Assembly: GCA_964384095.1 (NCBI GenBank)
Contig: CAYLKC010000014.1
Location: 1 to 31,317, forward strand
Length of the DNA stretch: 31,317 bases
Source: JAITWN01 sp964384095
GTDB lineage: Bacteria > Pseudomonadota > Gammaproteobacteria > SZUA-140
Reading direction: 5' to 3'
The notes under the pieces were generated by a model. That model was not told the DNA's origin and searched no databases. It saw only the letters and a program-made list of their open reading frames with translations. Of this stretch, positions 1-8,732 are shown one piece after another (the stretch's first letter is position 1; each line of letters begins with the position of its first letter). The translations under genes were made by a program, and so were the position numbers.

Positions 1-522
1 GTAGCCGCGCGCCGAGGTGTCGCGATGGATCTTCTGGATCCACTCGAGGTTGATGATGGGGACGACGCCGATCAGCAGATCCACCCACTTCGCGACATTG
101 GCCTTGTCGGTGACGACGCCGCCGTGCAGGCCTTCGTAGAACAGCAGGTCGGAGCCCGGCGTTACGTCCTCCCACGGCGTGAAGGTGCCGGGCTTCTGCT
201 TGTAGGGCTCGGCCTCCTCCTCATTGTGCAGGTACTTGCGCAACTTGCCGGTGCCGGTCTCGCTGTAGCTCCGGAACAGTTCCTCGAGCTTGTCGAACAG
301 GTTGGCATCGGGGCCGAAATGGCTGAGTGTCTTGCCTTCGGCGGAGGCGGCCTCGACGGCCTTTTTCATCTCGGTACGGTCGTAGCGGTGAAAGGCATCC
401 CCCTCGATGATCGCGGCCTTGATGCCCTCGCGGCGGAACAGGTGCTCGAAGGCGGCCTTGACGGTGCTGGTGCCGGCGCCGGACGAGCCGGTCACGGCGA
501 TAATCGGGTGTTTCGCTGACAT
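1..522 (-). CDS. prkB: Phosphoribulokinase, N-terminal part (gene runs off the left edge)
   Basis: Phosphoribulokinase phosphorylates ribulose 5-phosphate with ATP to give ribulose 1,5-bisphosphate, the CO2 acceptor of the Calvin cycle; it is cytoplasmic. The 174 visible codons read MSAKHPIIAVTGSSGAG at the start, with a P-loop GSSGAGTST near residues 12-20, then an acidic IIEGDAFHRYDR stretch and the KLRKYLHN and FYEGLHGG motifs of the short proteobacterial (class I) enzyme. That family is about 290 residues, so roughly 115 C-terminal residues lie outside the window. The ATG at 522 is preceded by GAGAGGA at suitable spacing. Upstream on the minus strand a TAGAAT hexamer (602-607) could be a -10 box, but no good -35 is visible. 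The gene implies an autotrophic lifestyle. Confidence 0.95.
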   Translation of the reverse strand, partial: MSAKHPIIAVTGSSGAGTSTVKAAFEHLFRREGIKAAIIEGDAFHRYDRTEMKKAVEAASAEGKTLSHFGPDANLFDKLEELFRSYSETGTGKLRKYLHNEEEAEPYKQKPGTFTPWEDVTPGSDLLFYEGLHGGVVTDKANVAKWVDLLIGVVPIINLEWIQKIHRDTSARGY

Positions 523-717
523 GAGTTCCTCTCGAAAGTGTTATTTGTAATTCCGGGCCGGGTCGGGTCGGAATGACAGGGATCCTGCGCGCTGATAGCG
601 GATTCTACCGAAAAATTCCTGTGCTTTCACCAGATTGATGTCCGTGGCGGCCGGCGATGTCTTGTCTTGGCAGGCGTGGAATGCGATGATTCCCGGGTCT
701 GAGAGGAGAAAACGCCC

Positions 718-1260
718 GTGAACCTGCGCGACGCCGCCGACCGCCCGACGGCTGGTCACCGGATGCGGATACCCCTGATATCGCTGTTGTTACTGGCGAT
801 CCTGCTGGCGGGTTGCGCCGGGACCCGGCTCGACAGCGGACACCCGCTGGTGACCCCGGCCGCGCAGCCCTCTGCGAAGGTCTATTTCATCCGCCCGTTC
901 ACCGACCGCTATCTCGGCTTCGCCGACAACGCGATCCACATCGAGGCCGAGAGCGCGGAGCTGATGCGGCTGGTCAAGGGCGAGTACACGCTGGTGTCGC
1001 TGCGCCCCGGGACCGTGCGCCTGGCGGTGCGTAACGACACCAACCACGGTCCGGAGTTTCTCCACAAGGAACTCACGCGCTCGAAGGAATTTACCTTCGA
1101 GGCGGGCCAGACCTATTTCGTCGTCCTGACCCCGTTCGATGGCGAATTCCGCGGCGTCCATTTCGAGTTCGAGTCCGTGGACCTCCCTCGCGCGAAGGAG
1201 CTGTCGCGGCATCTGCGTGTCGCCGGCCCGGCACGATCACGACCGATCAGCCGTCTCTGA
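718..1260 (+). CDS. Putative outer-membrane lipoprotein, DUF2846-like
   Basis: A 180-residue protein with a lipoprotein signal: a run of Leu/Ile ending in LLAGC (Cys at residue 33 of this reading), so it should be lipidated and exported. After the signal come AKVYFIRP, then a beta-rich body with LRPGTVRLAVRN and QTYFVVL segments, the pattern I associate with the DUF2846 family of small lipoproteins; function unknown. Start choice is open. The GTG at 718 has AGGAG nine bases upstream, whereas the ATG at 763 would put the signal peptide at the extreme N-terminus as is usual. The last dozen residues (after about RHLRVAG) look non-native, and another reading frame continues downstream (see 1233-1520). 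Confidence 0.7.
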   Translation: MNLRDAADRPTAGHRMRIPLISLLLLAILLAGCAGTRLDSGHPLVTPAAQPSAKVYFIRPFTDRYLGFADNAIHIEAESAELMRLVKGEYTLVSLRPGTVRLAVRNDTNHGPEFLHKELTRSKEFTFEAGQTYFVVLTPFDGEFRGVHFEFESVDLPRAKELSRHLRVAGPARSRPISRL

Positions 1261-1520
1261 AGTCCGCTGAAGCTGGGCGCCTGAGCCTGGTCTGGCAGGA
1301 TGCCGGCAGCGGCCAGACCTATGAGGTGAGTTCACCGGCCAACGCGCCGTTGTCCGCGGTGAAGAACCGCGTCATGGCCGAGATCGGTCTGGTGCCTGGT
1401 TTCTCATCGAATTACGAGGTACAGAAATCGGTCGTCACCAGTACGACGCCGGCCCGCGATCTGCCGGCGGGTTTGTCTGCGCAGGACCGGCCTCATCCCG
1501 GCAAGGGGCGCGGTCTCTGA
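1233..1520 (+). other. Protein-like reading in a shifted frame after the lipoprotein gene
   Basis: From about 1233 a frame different from that of the lipoprotein gene stays open to a TGA at 1518-1520. It reads as plausible protein (for example SLKSAEAGRLSLVWQD and VKNRVMAEIGLVPGF). A start inside it (GTG 1326) gives only 64 residues and has no convincing ribosome site. It may be a C-terminal extension of the lipoprotein split by a frameshift, a decayed gene, or chance. I cannot separate these by eye. Confidence 0.3.
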
Positions 1521-1536
1521 TACAGGCGCAACGAAC

Positions 1537-1562
1537 GAGCGGCCCGCTCAGAAGGGCCGCTC
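1537..1562 (+). terminator. Probable intrinsic terminator between converging genes
   Basis: Perfect 9-bp stem GAGCGGCCC (1537-1545) / GGGCCGCTC (1554-1562) with an 8-base loop, followed on the plus strand by GCGTTCTTCCTTG, which is moderately T-rich. It lies at the meeting point of the plus-strand lipoprotein region and the minus-strand gene ending at 1548, whose last codons form part of the stem. It fits a terminator for the plus-strand transcript better than for the minus strand, where no T-tract follows. Confidence 0.5.
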
Positions 1563-1919
1563 GCGTTCTTCCTTGATCTCGACGGTCACATCGACCAGGC
1601 GTCCGAACTCGTGGTCGGGGATATTGAATTCGCGACTCGTCGTCGTGCTTGCGCGCCGGGGGACGGAGATCAGGTCCAGTGACTGGTAGATGACCTTGCC
1701 CTCGGCATCGATGAAGCGGATTACCAGATCCGCGTCGTAGCTGACTGCACAGTCATTGCTGAGTTCGGCCTCCCAGTGCACATAGGTGATGCCGAACTCG
1801 GAACCCTTCTTCTCCCAGGTATTGCTGGTGACGCTGAGGCACTCGAGATTGGCGAGTGCGGTGCCGGGCAGCGTGATCAGTGCCAGCGCGAATGATCGCG
1901 CCTGCATCGTCCTGTTCAT
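1548..1919 (-). CDS. Small secreted protein of unknown function
   Basis: A 123-residue protein with a Sec signal peptide (MNRTMQARSFALALITLPGT, likely cut after ALA near residue 23). The mature part is about 100 residues, acidic and beta-strand-like, with two Cys (in LECLSV and NDCAVS) that could form a periplasmic disulfide, and ends in a charged VTVEIKEERERPF. I do not recognise the family; the layout (a conserved acidic fold with VTSNTWEKKG and WEAELSNDC) recalls small FxLYD-like periplasmic proteins, but this is only an impression. The ATG at 1919 has GGGAGAG upstream at good spacing. It starts 16 bases after the pldA stop and is probably the last gene of the DUF432-mscS-pldA operon, suggesting an envelope role. 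Confidence 0.75.
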   Translation of the reverse strand: MNRTMQARSFALALITLPGTALANLECLSVTSNTWEKKGSEFGITYVHWEAELSNDCAVSYDADLVIRFIDAEGKVIYQSLDLISVPRRASTTTSREFNIPDHEFGRLVDVTVEIKEERERPF

Positions 1920-1935
1920 AATGTTCTCTCCCTCA

Positions 1936-2925
1936 TCACAACCAGTCGCTGATCAGCAGTCCCGCGCCCAGGCTGGTGGTCCGTTGATTGTAACTGATCA
2001 GGCTTTCTCCGTGGCCATGGAAGGCCTTGACGAGGCCGCGGATACGTCGGTTCAGCGGGAAGCTCCAGCTGAGCTCGATCGCGCCGTAGTTAGTGCCGGT
2101 ACGCAGGTTGTTGCGCAGCATGACCATATAGAGGTTGCGGCCCCGCACCCACGCCCCGTTCAGCTCGAAATGGCCGAGATAGCGCTCGATATCCGGGTTG
2201 TCGTCACCGCGCATGTCCTCGGGACCGGATTTCGCGCCTTCGCGGATGCGCAGCCAGGGCTTGATCGTCAACACGAAATCGTCCCTCTCGAAGATCGCGT
2301 GCAGCATCAGCCGGTTCCAGCTGCGTGAGCGATCGCCGTAACCACCATTGGACTGGTGGTTGAAGATCAGCTGGTTGGCGGTATTGCGAAAACCGAAGAA
2401 GCGGCTGTCGTTCTCAAAGGTCAGGATCAGCTCGGGTTCGTGATTGGTCTCGCGGAACGCCGCCGAGACGTCCTTGTTGTAGGCCTGCCAGAACGAGCGG
2501 TTGGTATAGGCAACCGACAGCAGGCCATTGCCGCGGTAGAGGTTGTCGATCAGCAGGACCTTGAGGCTGAGCTGGAACTGGATCTCGACTGAATCGAGTT
2601 CGTCATCGACACCCTCGGTGATGGACTGGTTCGGGTCGCTGATCCAGGCGACCGGCAGGAAATAATTGGGGCGGTGCGCGGTCAGCACATAGGGGTTGTC
2701 GCGGGTGTAGCGCTCGAGCTCCATGCGCTGGTCGAGCCTCGACGTACGTGGCGCGTCGCTGACGGTCGTGTCGGCCTCGCACAGCCGGATCAGTTCCGCG
2801 GCTGGGGTCTCCGCCGGCGCTGCGACCACCGCCGCGGCGAGACAGCGGTCGAAATCACCGTCTGCGATGACGGGCGACGCCTGCAGCAGCAGGGCGGCAA
2901 ACGCAAGAAACCACGGCAGGATCAC
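1936..2925 (-). CDS. pldA: Outer-membrane phospholipase A (OMPLA)
   Basis: PldA is a 12-strand outer-membrane beta-barrel that dimerises with Ca2+ and hydrolyses misplaced phospholipids in the outer leaflet. This 329-residue protein has a signal peptide (MILPWFLAFAALLLQASPVIA), a region of about 60 residues before the barrel, and the family signature FNHQSNG followed by SRSWNR. The catalytic triad can be placed at His190, Ser192 and Asn204; the spacing of 2 and 12 residues equals that of E. coli PldA (His142/Ser144/Asn156). PNYFLPVAW and the terminal GAGLLISDWL fit barrel strands. The GTG start overlaps the mscS stop by four bases (GTGA), implying translational coupling, so membrane-tension release and outer-membrane lipid repair seem to be co-expressed. 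Confidence 0.93.
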   Translation of the reverse strand: MILPWFLAFAALLLQASPVIADGDFDRCLAAAVVAAPAETPAAELIRLCEADTTVSDAPRTSRLDQRMELERYTRDNPYVLTAHRPNYFLPVAWISDPNQSITEGVDDELDSVEIQFQLSLKVLLIDNLYRGNGLLSVAYTNRSFWQAYNKDVSAAFRETNHEPELILTFENDSRFFGFRNTANQLIFNHQSNGGYGDRSRSWNRLMLHAIFERDDFVLTIKPWLRIREGAKSGPEDMRGDDNPDIERYLGHFELNGAWVRGRNLYMVMLRNNLRTGTNYGAIELSWSFPLNRRIRGLVKAFHGHGESLISYNQRTTSLGAGLLISDWL

Positions 2926-3788
2926 TTGTCCACCGGCTTGTCTTCGTCGTTGCCGGCCGCGCCGTCCGACAGCCTGATCGGGAAGGGTTGCGTGACCTCG
3001 CCGGTATAGATCGTGCGATGCGGGAACGGGATCTCGATCCCTTCCGCATCGAAGGCGCGCTTGATCTCTTCCTGAACCGAGTTGCGCAGATCGAGGAAGC
3101 TTTCCCGCCGCGCCCAGATCGAGAACTGGATGTCGAGTGAGGATTCACCGAAGCCGTTGAAGATGAACAGCGGCTTCGGTTCGTCGAGACACAGCGGGTT
3201 CTGTTCGGCGACGCGCATCAGCACCTCGCGCACATGGCGGATATCTTCCTTGTAGGCGACGCCGACCTTGAGGTCGAAGCGGCGGATCGGGAAGCGCGTC
3301 AGCGTCGTGACCTCGCTCTTGATCAGGGTCTCGTTGGGGATGCGGACGTAGAGGTTTTCGAAGGTCCGGAGTTTGACCGACAGCAGATCGATCGACAGCA
3401 CCTCGCCGGTCGTGTTGCCGACGGTGATGACATCGCCGATCCCGAAGGGCCGCTCGCCGATCAGGAACAGGCCGCTGATCAGATTGGACGCCGAAGTCTG
3501 TGACGCGAAACCGATCGCGACCGACAGTACGCCGGCGGCGCCGAGCAGCACACCGAGACTGAAGCCGAGTTCCCTGAGCGCAGAGGCGATGAACAGCGCG
3601 AGGATCAGATAGAAGCTGAAGCGTCGGGCCAGCATGATGTGATGCGTGCTGAAGCGCTTGTTCATCACCCGCTGCGGGATGCGCGAGACCAGGCGCGCGG
3701 CGATGAAGCCGGCGAGCAGCAGCAGCGATGCCCGCAGTACCTGCATCGCTCGCTCGCCGTTCATGAATTCGATGAAGGCGTCGTACAT
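2922..3788 (-). CDS. Small-conductance mechanosensitive channel, MscS family
   Basis: A 288-residue inner-membrane channel that should open under membrane tension and release solutes on hypo-osmotic shock. Visible features: hydrophobic helices at about residues 16-34 and 55-75, then the pore-lining TM3 rich in Gly and Ala (LLGAAGVLSVAIGFASQ, about 82-98), followed by the typical MscS beta-domain (FLIGERPFGIGDVITVGN, GEVLSIDLLSVKLRT, YVRIPNETLIKS) and a C-terminal alpha/beta domain. Length matches the short E. coli MscS (286). The ATG at 3788 is preceded by GGAGG at six bases. It starts 20 bases after the DUF432-like gene and overlaps pldA. Confidence 0.93.
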   Translation of the reverse strand: MYDAFIEFMNGERAMQVLRASLLLLAGFIAARLVSRIPQRVMNKRFSTHHIMLARRFSFYLILALFIASALRELGFSLGVLLGAAGVLSVAIGFASQTSASNLISGLFLIGERPFGIGDVITVGNTTGEVLSIDLLSVKLRTFENLYVRIPNETLIKSEVTTLTRFPIRRFDLKVGVAYKEDIRHVREVLMRVAEQNPLCLDEPKPLFIFNGFGESSLDIQFSIWARRESFLDLRNSVQEEIKRAFDAEGIEIPFPHRTIYTGEVTQPFPIRLSDGAAGNDEDKPVDK

Positions 3789-3808
3789 TCAGGTCCTCCG
3801 CATCGGCT

Positions 3809-4609
3809 TCACCCGAACAGTCCGCTGAAGGCGCGCACGACGAGTCCGCTGCGTTCGACGGCCTCGCGTGCATTGCTGAGGAGTCGGGCATTGCGGGCGT
3901 CGCCCGGTGCGCCCGAGTCGATCGTCAGCGCCGCCATCTCGTGATCCGCGGTTCTGGTCAGGCGGACGTCCCCGGTCCACAGGCGCCCGTCCCGGTCGCC
4001 ATAGATCGACAGAAAAGGGACCGGCAGGCAGAGCTTCTCAATCGGCAGCGCATCGTCCGCGCGGTTGTGGATATGCACCGGCGTCACCGCCCGGTGCGGG
4101 CGCCAGATCACCTCTTCAAGGTCCTTGCGCCCGTGAGTGCGCGCGGAATAACAGAGTTCGCCCTCGCGCGTCGAGCTGCCGAACCAGGTGTCCGACAAGC
4201 GCATGACCGGGAGTTCCTGCAGTGTCTGCGGGGGATCGCCGACCGCGATACGGATCCACACCGGCGAACTCAGATACAGCGTCGTGTCTTCGCCGGGCAG
4301 CACGAAGACCGGCTGGCGCGGGTGGATCACCACCGGCCGGTCGGCGAGCATCGGCGTGAACGTGACGGTGACGCCGGCGTCGCGGGTGACATGGCGTGTG
4401 TAGCGGTCGGCCCGGAACTCCTCGCTCGAGTGCAGCAGGCTGCCCCGCACCGGCTCGGCGTCCCCGCCCTCGCGTTCCCAGGCGATCATCCACTCGTCGC
4501 TGCCATGGCGGACGCGTGCGGTCATCGGGCCGAGACTGAGGATGGCGGTCTCCCCCGCCTCGACGGACAGGGGGTCCCACCACTGAGCGGGGGCCTGTTC
4601 CCTGTTCAC
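3809..4609 (-). CDS. DUF432-like protein, first gene of the mscS operon
   Basis: A 266-residue protein without signal peptide or membrane segment, starting at GTG 4609 (no strong ribosome site). It is Trp-rich near the start (QWWDPL) and beta-rich, with conserved-looking segments RQPVFVLPGEDTTLYLSSP, PVMRLSDTWFGSSTREGELCY and EKLCLPVPFLSIY. I associate this pattern, and the position before an MscS gene, with the DUF432 family, whose biochemical role is unknown. The stop is 20 bases before mscS. A cytoplasmic partner or regulator of the channel is an inference from context only. Confidence 0.6.
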   Translation of the reverse strand: MNREQAPAQWWDPLSVEAGETAILSLGPMTARVRHGSDEWMIAWEREGGDAEPVRGSLLHSSEEFRADRYTRHVTRDAGVTVTFTPMLADRPVVIHPRQPVFVLPGEDTTLYLSSPVWIRIAVGDPPQTLQELPVMRLSDTWFGSSTREGELCYSARTHGRKDLEEVIWRPHRAVTPVHIHNRADDALPIEKLCLPVPFLSIYGDRDGRLWTGDVRLTRTADHEMAALTIDSGAPGDARNARLLSNAREAVERSGLVVRAFSGLFG

Positions 4610-4656
4610 GCGCAGGTTCGGGCGCGGTGGCCATCGGTTCGGGGTTTCATCCGGGT

Positions 4657-4685
4657 ATTATACGTCCCGTCAGGCATTTGGCCAT
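4657..4685 (-). promoter_or_regulatory. Probable sigma70-type promoter of the DUF432-mscS-pldA operon
   Basis: On the minus strand a perfect TATAAT (plus-strand 4657-4662) lies about 48 bases before the GTG start. TGGCCA (4/6 to TTGACA) sits 16 bases further upstream. The same bases read TATTAT on the plus strand (4656-4661), so the divergent PAS-GGDEF-EAL gene may share this AT-rich spot; if so its translation must start at or after 4684. Confidence 0.4.
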
Positions 4686-7600
4686 GACCACTGCGCTTCA
4701 TCGCGGATGCTGCCGATACAGGAGCATGCCCCCTGTCCGCACATGGCTGCGCCGTCCGCTGGGCCCGCGCGGGATCGCGCTGGCCTACGTCGTCCTTGGC
4801 ACGTTATGGATCCTGCTATCGGACCGCGTCCTCGGTTTCATCATCAGCGACCCAGAGGCACTGCTCAAGCTCGGCACGATCAAGGGCTATGTCTTCGTCG
4901 CGATCACCGCCGGCCTGCTGTATCTGCTGCTGGTCGATCGTACGCTGCGTGTCGCCCCCGGGGGCGACGAACCGGCATCGCAGCCGGAAGTGGCACTGCG
5001 TTCCTATCCCCTGCTGATCTTTCTGGGGCTGGCGATGATCGTGCCGCTGGTCGGTTACGGCACCGTCCAGGTCTATGGGCCGCGGCTGGAGCAGATGGCG
5101 TTCTCCGACCTGCGCGCAATCGTCGAACTGAAGGCCGGACGTATCGAGTCCTGGCTCGACGAACGACGCCATGATGCCGAGTTCCTCGGCTCCAACGATC
5201 GCCTGATCAGCGGCATCGAGGCCTGGATAGGCGACGGCGATGCCGCCGCGGCGGGAGATATCGAGGCGCGGCTCTCGGTCATCGAGCGCACCTACGGTTA
5301 TCGCCTCGATGTCGTCGATCCTGCCGGCCGTACCCTGCGCGGCGCAGCCGGTGGCATCGACGGCGATGAGGGCGCCCTGGGCGTCGTGAGGCGCGCCCTT
5401 GCCAGCGGCCGGATCGAATATCGCGATCTTTATCGTGATGCCGATGGCCATACGCAGCTCGATATTCATGTGCCGTTGATACGCGTCGCCGATGACGGCG
5501 CACGCGTGGTGGTTGCGGGCATCGTGGTCCATACCCCAGTCGAGGAGTTTCTGTTTCCGCTGGTGGAGGTCTGGCCATCGTCGAGCCAGAGCGCCGAGAG
5601 TTTCCTGGTCCGGCAGGACGGTGACAAGGTGCTCTATCTCAGCAGGCTGCGTCACCACGGTGGCGAGAGGGCTGACTTCCGGCACCCGCTGGATGTGCCG
5701 GACCTGCCGTCGGCGGCAGCGCTCCTTTCCGGTACGACGCTGGCGATGGCCGGCACCGATTATCGTGGCGTGGCCGTGCTGGCGGCGTCGCGGCCGGTGG
5801 CGGGGACGCCCTGGCACCTGGTCTCCAAGATCGATCGCGCCGAGGTGCTGGAGCCCCTGCAGCAACTGATCTTCTGGATCAGCGTCATCGCCGTCTTCAT
5901 GATTGCGTGCGTGGCCGTCGTCGTCGCGTTGATGTGGCGGCGACAGGGCCTCAGCCACCAGCGTGAGCTGCTGGCCGAGGCCGCAGAGCGCGACCGTTTG
6001 CTGCGTCGGTTCTATGAAATGCCGTTCATCGGCATCGCGGTTCTCGACCCCGCGACTCTCCGCCCGCTGCACGTCAACAATCAGCTCTGCGCCATGATCG
6101 GACAGGCACGGGAGCCGCTCGCCGATTCCGAATGGACAGGGCTGATCCATCCGGAGGAGCGTGAACAGGCGTCCGCGAACCTTGCCGCCGTGCTGGCGGG
6201 TGAACGTGAAGGCTTTCAGCATGAGGTCCGCGTCATGCGCGATGACGGCGAGACAATTGCCGTCATCGCCAACGTCCAGGGCATCCGCCGGCGTAACGGC
6301 AGCATCGAATTCCTGATCGCGACGATGCAGGACATCACCGAACAGAAACGCTCGGAGCTCGAACTGAGGAAACGCGAGGCCGATCTCAACCGGGCCCAGT
6401 CCGTTGCCCGGGTCGGCAGCTGGTCACTCGACGTCCGCAACAATCATATGGAATGGTCTGCGGAATGTCACCGCCTGTTCGGCGTTGCGCCTGGGACGCC
6501 GCTGAACTACGAGACCTTCTTCAATACCGTCCATCCCGATGACCTCGAGGATGTCCGGCGCGCCTGGCGCCTGGCCGAGCAGGGCGGCAGCTATGACATC
6601 GAGCATCGTATCATCGTCAATGGCGAGACCCGGTGGATGCGCGAGCGCGCCGAGCTGGTCCGTGACGCCGGTGGTCAGCTGATCTTCGTGATCGGCACCT
6701 CACTCGACATCACCGACCAGAAGCAGGACCGGGAACGGCTGCTGCAGGCCGCGACGGTGTTCGAGAGCACCCGCGAGGGCATCATGGTGACCGACGCGAA
6801 TCGCCGCATTACGATGGTCAATCGCGCCTTCTGCGAGATGAGCGGTTACAGTGAGGAGGAATTGCTCGGACAGCCCCCGTCACTGATCCGCTCGGGCCGC
6901 AACAAGCGCGAGTTCTACGCCGCGATGTGGCGGTCGATTCGTGTCAGCGGAAACTGGCAGGGTGAGATCTGGGACCGGCGCAAGGACGGCGAGCTGTTCC
7001 CGGCGCTGCTCAGCATCAACGCGCTGAGCGATGGCGCCGGCAATCTCACCGGATATGTCGGCGTCTTCACCAATATCGCCCGTCTCAAGGACTCGGAGGC
7101 CAAGCTCGAATTTCTCGCCCATCACGATGCGCTGACCGGCTTGCCGAATCGCCTGTTGATGCTGTCCCGGCTCGAACACAGTCTCGAAATCGCGCGACGC
7201 GATCGCGGCCGCATCGCGCTGCTAATGCTGGACCTCGACCGCTTCAAGGACGTCAACGACAGCTACGGCCACATCTCCGGCGATGAGGTATTGCAGCAGG
7301 TCGCGCAGCGATTGACCAGCCGGCTGCGCGGGATCGATACCGTCGCCCGGCTCGGCGGCGACGAGTTTGCGCTCCTGCTCGCGAACCTGACGCACCCGGT
7401 CGATGCCGAACGTGTCGCCCGCGAGATCATCGAGGTCCTCGGCGAGCCGTGCCGGCTCGGCAATGGCGCCGAGGTCCGCATCGGCGCCAGCGTCGGCATC
7501 AGCCTCTACCCCGAACATGGCCAGGCGCCGGAGGTCCTGCTCCAGCACGCCGACGCCGCCCTCTATCGCGCCAAGGCCGATGGCCGCGGTTGTGTCCGGC

Positions 7601-8415
7601 ACTTCAGCGGCGAACTGACCGCCGCGGCGCGCGCCCGCATCGAACTCGACGCCTGCCTGCGCCGAGCGATCCTGCAACGGGAGCTGCAGGTCTATTACCA
7701 GCCGCAACTCGACGTGCACAGTGATCGCATCATCGGCGCCGAGGCATTGCTGCGCTGGGATCATCCGGAGCGCGGCCTGATCCCTCCGGATGAATTCATT
7801 CCGGTCGCCGAGGAGACCGGCCTGATCGGCGAGATCGGCGCCTGGGTGCTGAAGGAGGTCTGTCGGCAGGGCAGTGCGTGGATCGCCGAAGGGCTGCCGC
7901 CGTTGAGGCTCGCGGTCAATCTGTCACCCCATCAGTTTCGTCATGGCGACATCGGTGGGCTGGTCGCCGACGCGCTCGACCGGAGCGGCTTTCCGCCCGG
8001 CAGGCTCGAGCTCGAACTGACCGAGAGCGTGCTGATGACGCGAGAGGAGGAGGCCGTCGCGGTGTTGCAATCACTGCGCGATCAGGGGGTTCGCCTTGCG
8101 ATCGACGACTTCGGCACCGGTTATTCCTCGCTCGCGTACCTCAAGAGATTCCCGCTCGATGTGCTGAAGATCGACAAGGGCTTCATCAGGGATATACCGC
8201 GCGACAGCGACGATGTCGAGATCACGCTGGCGATCATCGCGATGGCGCATGCGCTCGGGTTCCGGGTGCTGGCCGAGGGCGTGGAGACTGCGGAGCAGCT
8301 TGCCTTCCTGCGCCGCAATGGTTGTGACCTCTACCAGGGCTATCTCGCCAGCGGTGCTCTCCCGGCCCGGGCCTTCGCAGCGCTGTTCAGCCGCCGCCGC
8401 GCCGGGACCGGCTGA
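4684..8415 (+). CDS. Membrane PAS-GGDEF-EAL protein (c-di-GMP synthesis/degradation)
   Basis: Large signalling protein of about 1243 residues. Order: two N-terminal helices in the LWILLSDR...KGYVFVAITAG pattern, a third helix (LLIFLGLAMIVPLVGYG), a periplasmic Cache-like sensor of about 280 residues, a fourth helix (ISVIAVFMIACVAVVVAL), three PAS domains, GGDEF, then EAL. The GGDEF motif is intact (7354-7368, residue 891). An inhibitory I-site RGID lies five residues before it, as in active product-inhibited cyclases. The EAL domain keeps EALLRW (7741), the ELTES segment, IDDFGTGYSSL and KIDKGFI, so both activities look possible. Start: GTG 4627 lies upstream of a TATTAT box; ATG 4684 or ATG 4726 are likelier, and 4726 has AGGAG only one base away. 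The stop abuts the stop of the converging gene. Confidence 0.93.
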   Translation: MTTALHRGCCRYRSMPPVRTWLRRPLGPRGIALAYVVLGTLWILLSDRVLGFIISDPEALLKLGTIKGYVFVAITAGLLYLLLVDRTLRVAPGGDEPASQPEVALRSYPLLIFLGLAMIVPLVGYGTVQVYGPRLEQMAFSDLRAIVELKAGRIESWLDERRHDAEFLGSNDRLISGIEAWIGDGDAAAAGDIEARLSVIERTYGYRLDVVDPAGRTLRGAAGGIDGDEGALGVVRRALASGRIEYRDLYRDADGHTQLDIHVPLIRVADDGARVVVAGIVVHTPVEEFLFPLVEVWPSSSQSAESFLVRQDGDKVLYLSRLRHHGGERADFRHPLDVPDLPSAAALLSGTTLAMAGTDYRGVAVLAASRPVAGTPWHLVSKIDRAEVLEPLQQLIFWISVIAVFMIACVAVVVALMWRRQGLSHQRELLAEAAERDRLLRRFYEMPFIGIAVLDPATLRPLHVNNQLCAMIGQAREPLADSEWTGLIHPEEREQASANLAAVLAGEREGFQHEVRVMRDDGETIAVIANVQGIRRRNGSIEFLIATMQDITEQKRSELELRKREADLNRAQSVARVGSWSLDVRNNHMEWSAECHRLFGVAPGTPLNYETFFNTVHPDDLEDVRRAWRLAEQGGSYDIEHRIIVNGETRWMRERAELVRDAGGQLIFVIGTSLDITDQKQDRERLLQAATVFESTREGIMVTDANRRITMVNRAFCEMSGYSEEELLGQPPSLIRSGRNKREFYAAMWRSIRVSGNWQGEIWDRRKDGELFPALLSINALSDGAGNLTGYVGVFTNIARLKDSEAKLEFLAHHDALTGLPNRLLMLSRLEHSLEIARRDRGRIALLMLDLDRFKDVNDSYGHISGDEVLQQVAQRLTSRLRGIDTVARLGGDEFALLLANLTHPVDAERVAREIIEVLGEPCRLGNGAEVRIGASVGISLYPEHGQAPEVLLQHADAALYRAKADGRGCVRHFSGELTAAARARIELDACLRRAILQRELQVYYQPQLDVHSDRIIGAEALLRWDHPERGLIPPDEFIPVAEETGLIGEIGAWVLKEVCRQGSAWIAEGLPPLRLAVNLSPHQFRHGDIGGLVADALDRSGFPPGRLELELTESVLMTREEEAVAVLQSLRDQGVRLAIDDFGTGYSSLAYLKRFPLDVLKIDKGFIRDIPRDSDDVEITLAIIAMAHALGFRVLAEGVETAEQLAFLRRNGCDLYQGYLASGALPARAFAALFSRRRAGTG

Positions 8416-8691
8416 TTACAGCAGGCCGAGATCGGCGAGGCTGCGTACCCCTGCCGCCAGCCGTTCCTTGTCCGGTTTACCGAGTTTCTTGATCCTGCGC
8501 TCGATGCGCAGCGCGTCGGTGCGCGAGCCGATGGTACAACACCAGGCAAGCGACAGCGGGGCGCGACCGCGCAGGTACTTGGCCGCAGCGCCGTTACCGG
8601 CCGTATGCTCGCCGAGCCGCCGTGGTACGTCGGTAGTGATGCCGGTGTACAGCGAGCCGTCACCGCAACGAATCATGTAGAGTTGCCACAT
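8416..8691 (-). CDS. GIY-YIG domain protein (UPF0213/YhbQ type)
   Basis: A 91-residue single-domain protein: MWQLYMIRCGDGSLYTGIT carries the paired strands of the GIY-YIG nuclease fold (here LYM...LYTGI), followed by the conserved Arg in VPRRLGEH and the KxLxG-like AKYLRGRAPLSL strand. A late charged helix follows (ALRIERRIKKL, then GKPDKERLAAG). This matches the small YhbQ/UPF0213 group, predicted DNA nucleases with little characterised function. Length is normal for the family (about 90-100). The stop codon directly abuts that of the PAS-GGDEF-EAL gene (tail to tail, zero gap), so no separate terminator fits between them. Confidence 0.85.
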   Translation of the reverse strand: MWQLYMIRCGDGSLYTGITTDVPRRLGEHTAGNGAAAKYLRGRAPLSLAWCCTIGSRTDALRIERRIKKLGKPDKERLAAGVRSLADLGLL

Positions 8692-8732
8692 CGCCTGTAT
8701 ATCATCCTGTCGCTCAGGACTATAATACTGCC

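Noticed and set aside
4816..6222. 468-codon minus-strand open frame
   Set aside because: Lies antisense inside the PAS-GGDEF-EAL gene and has low-complexity Asp/Arg/His-rich translation without motifs.
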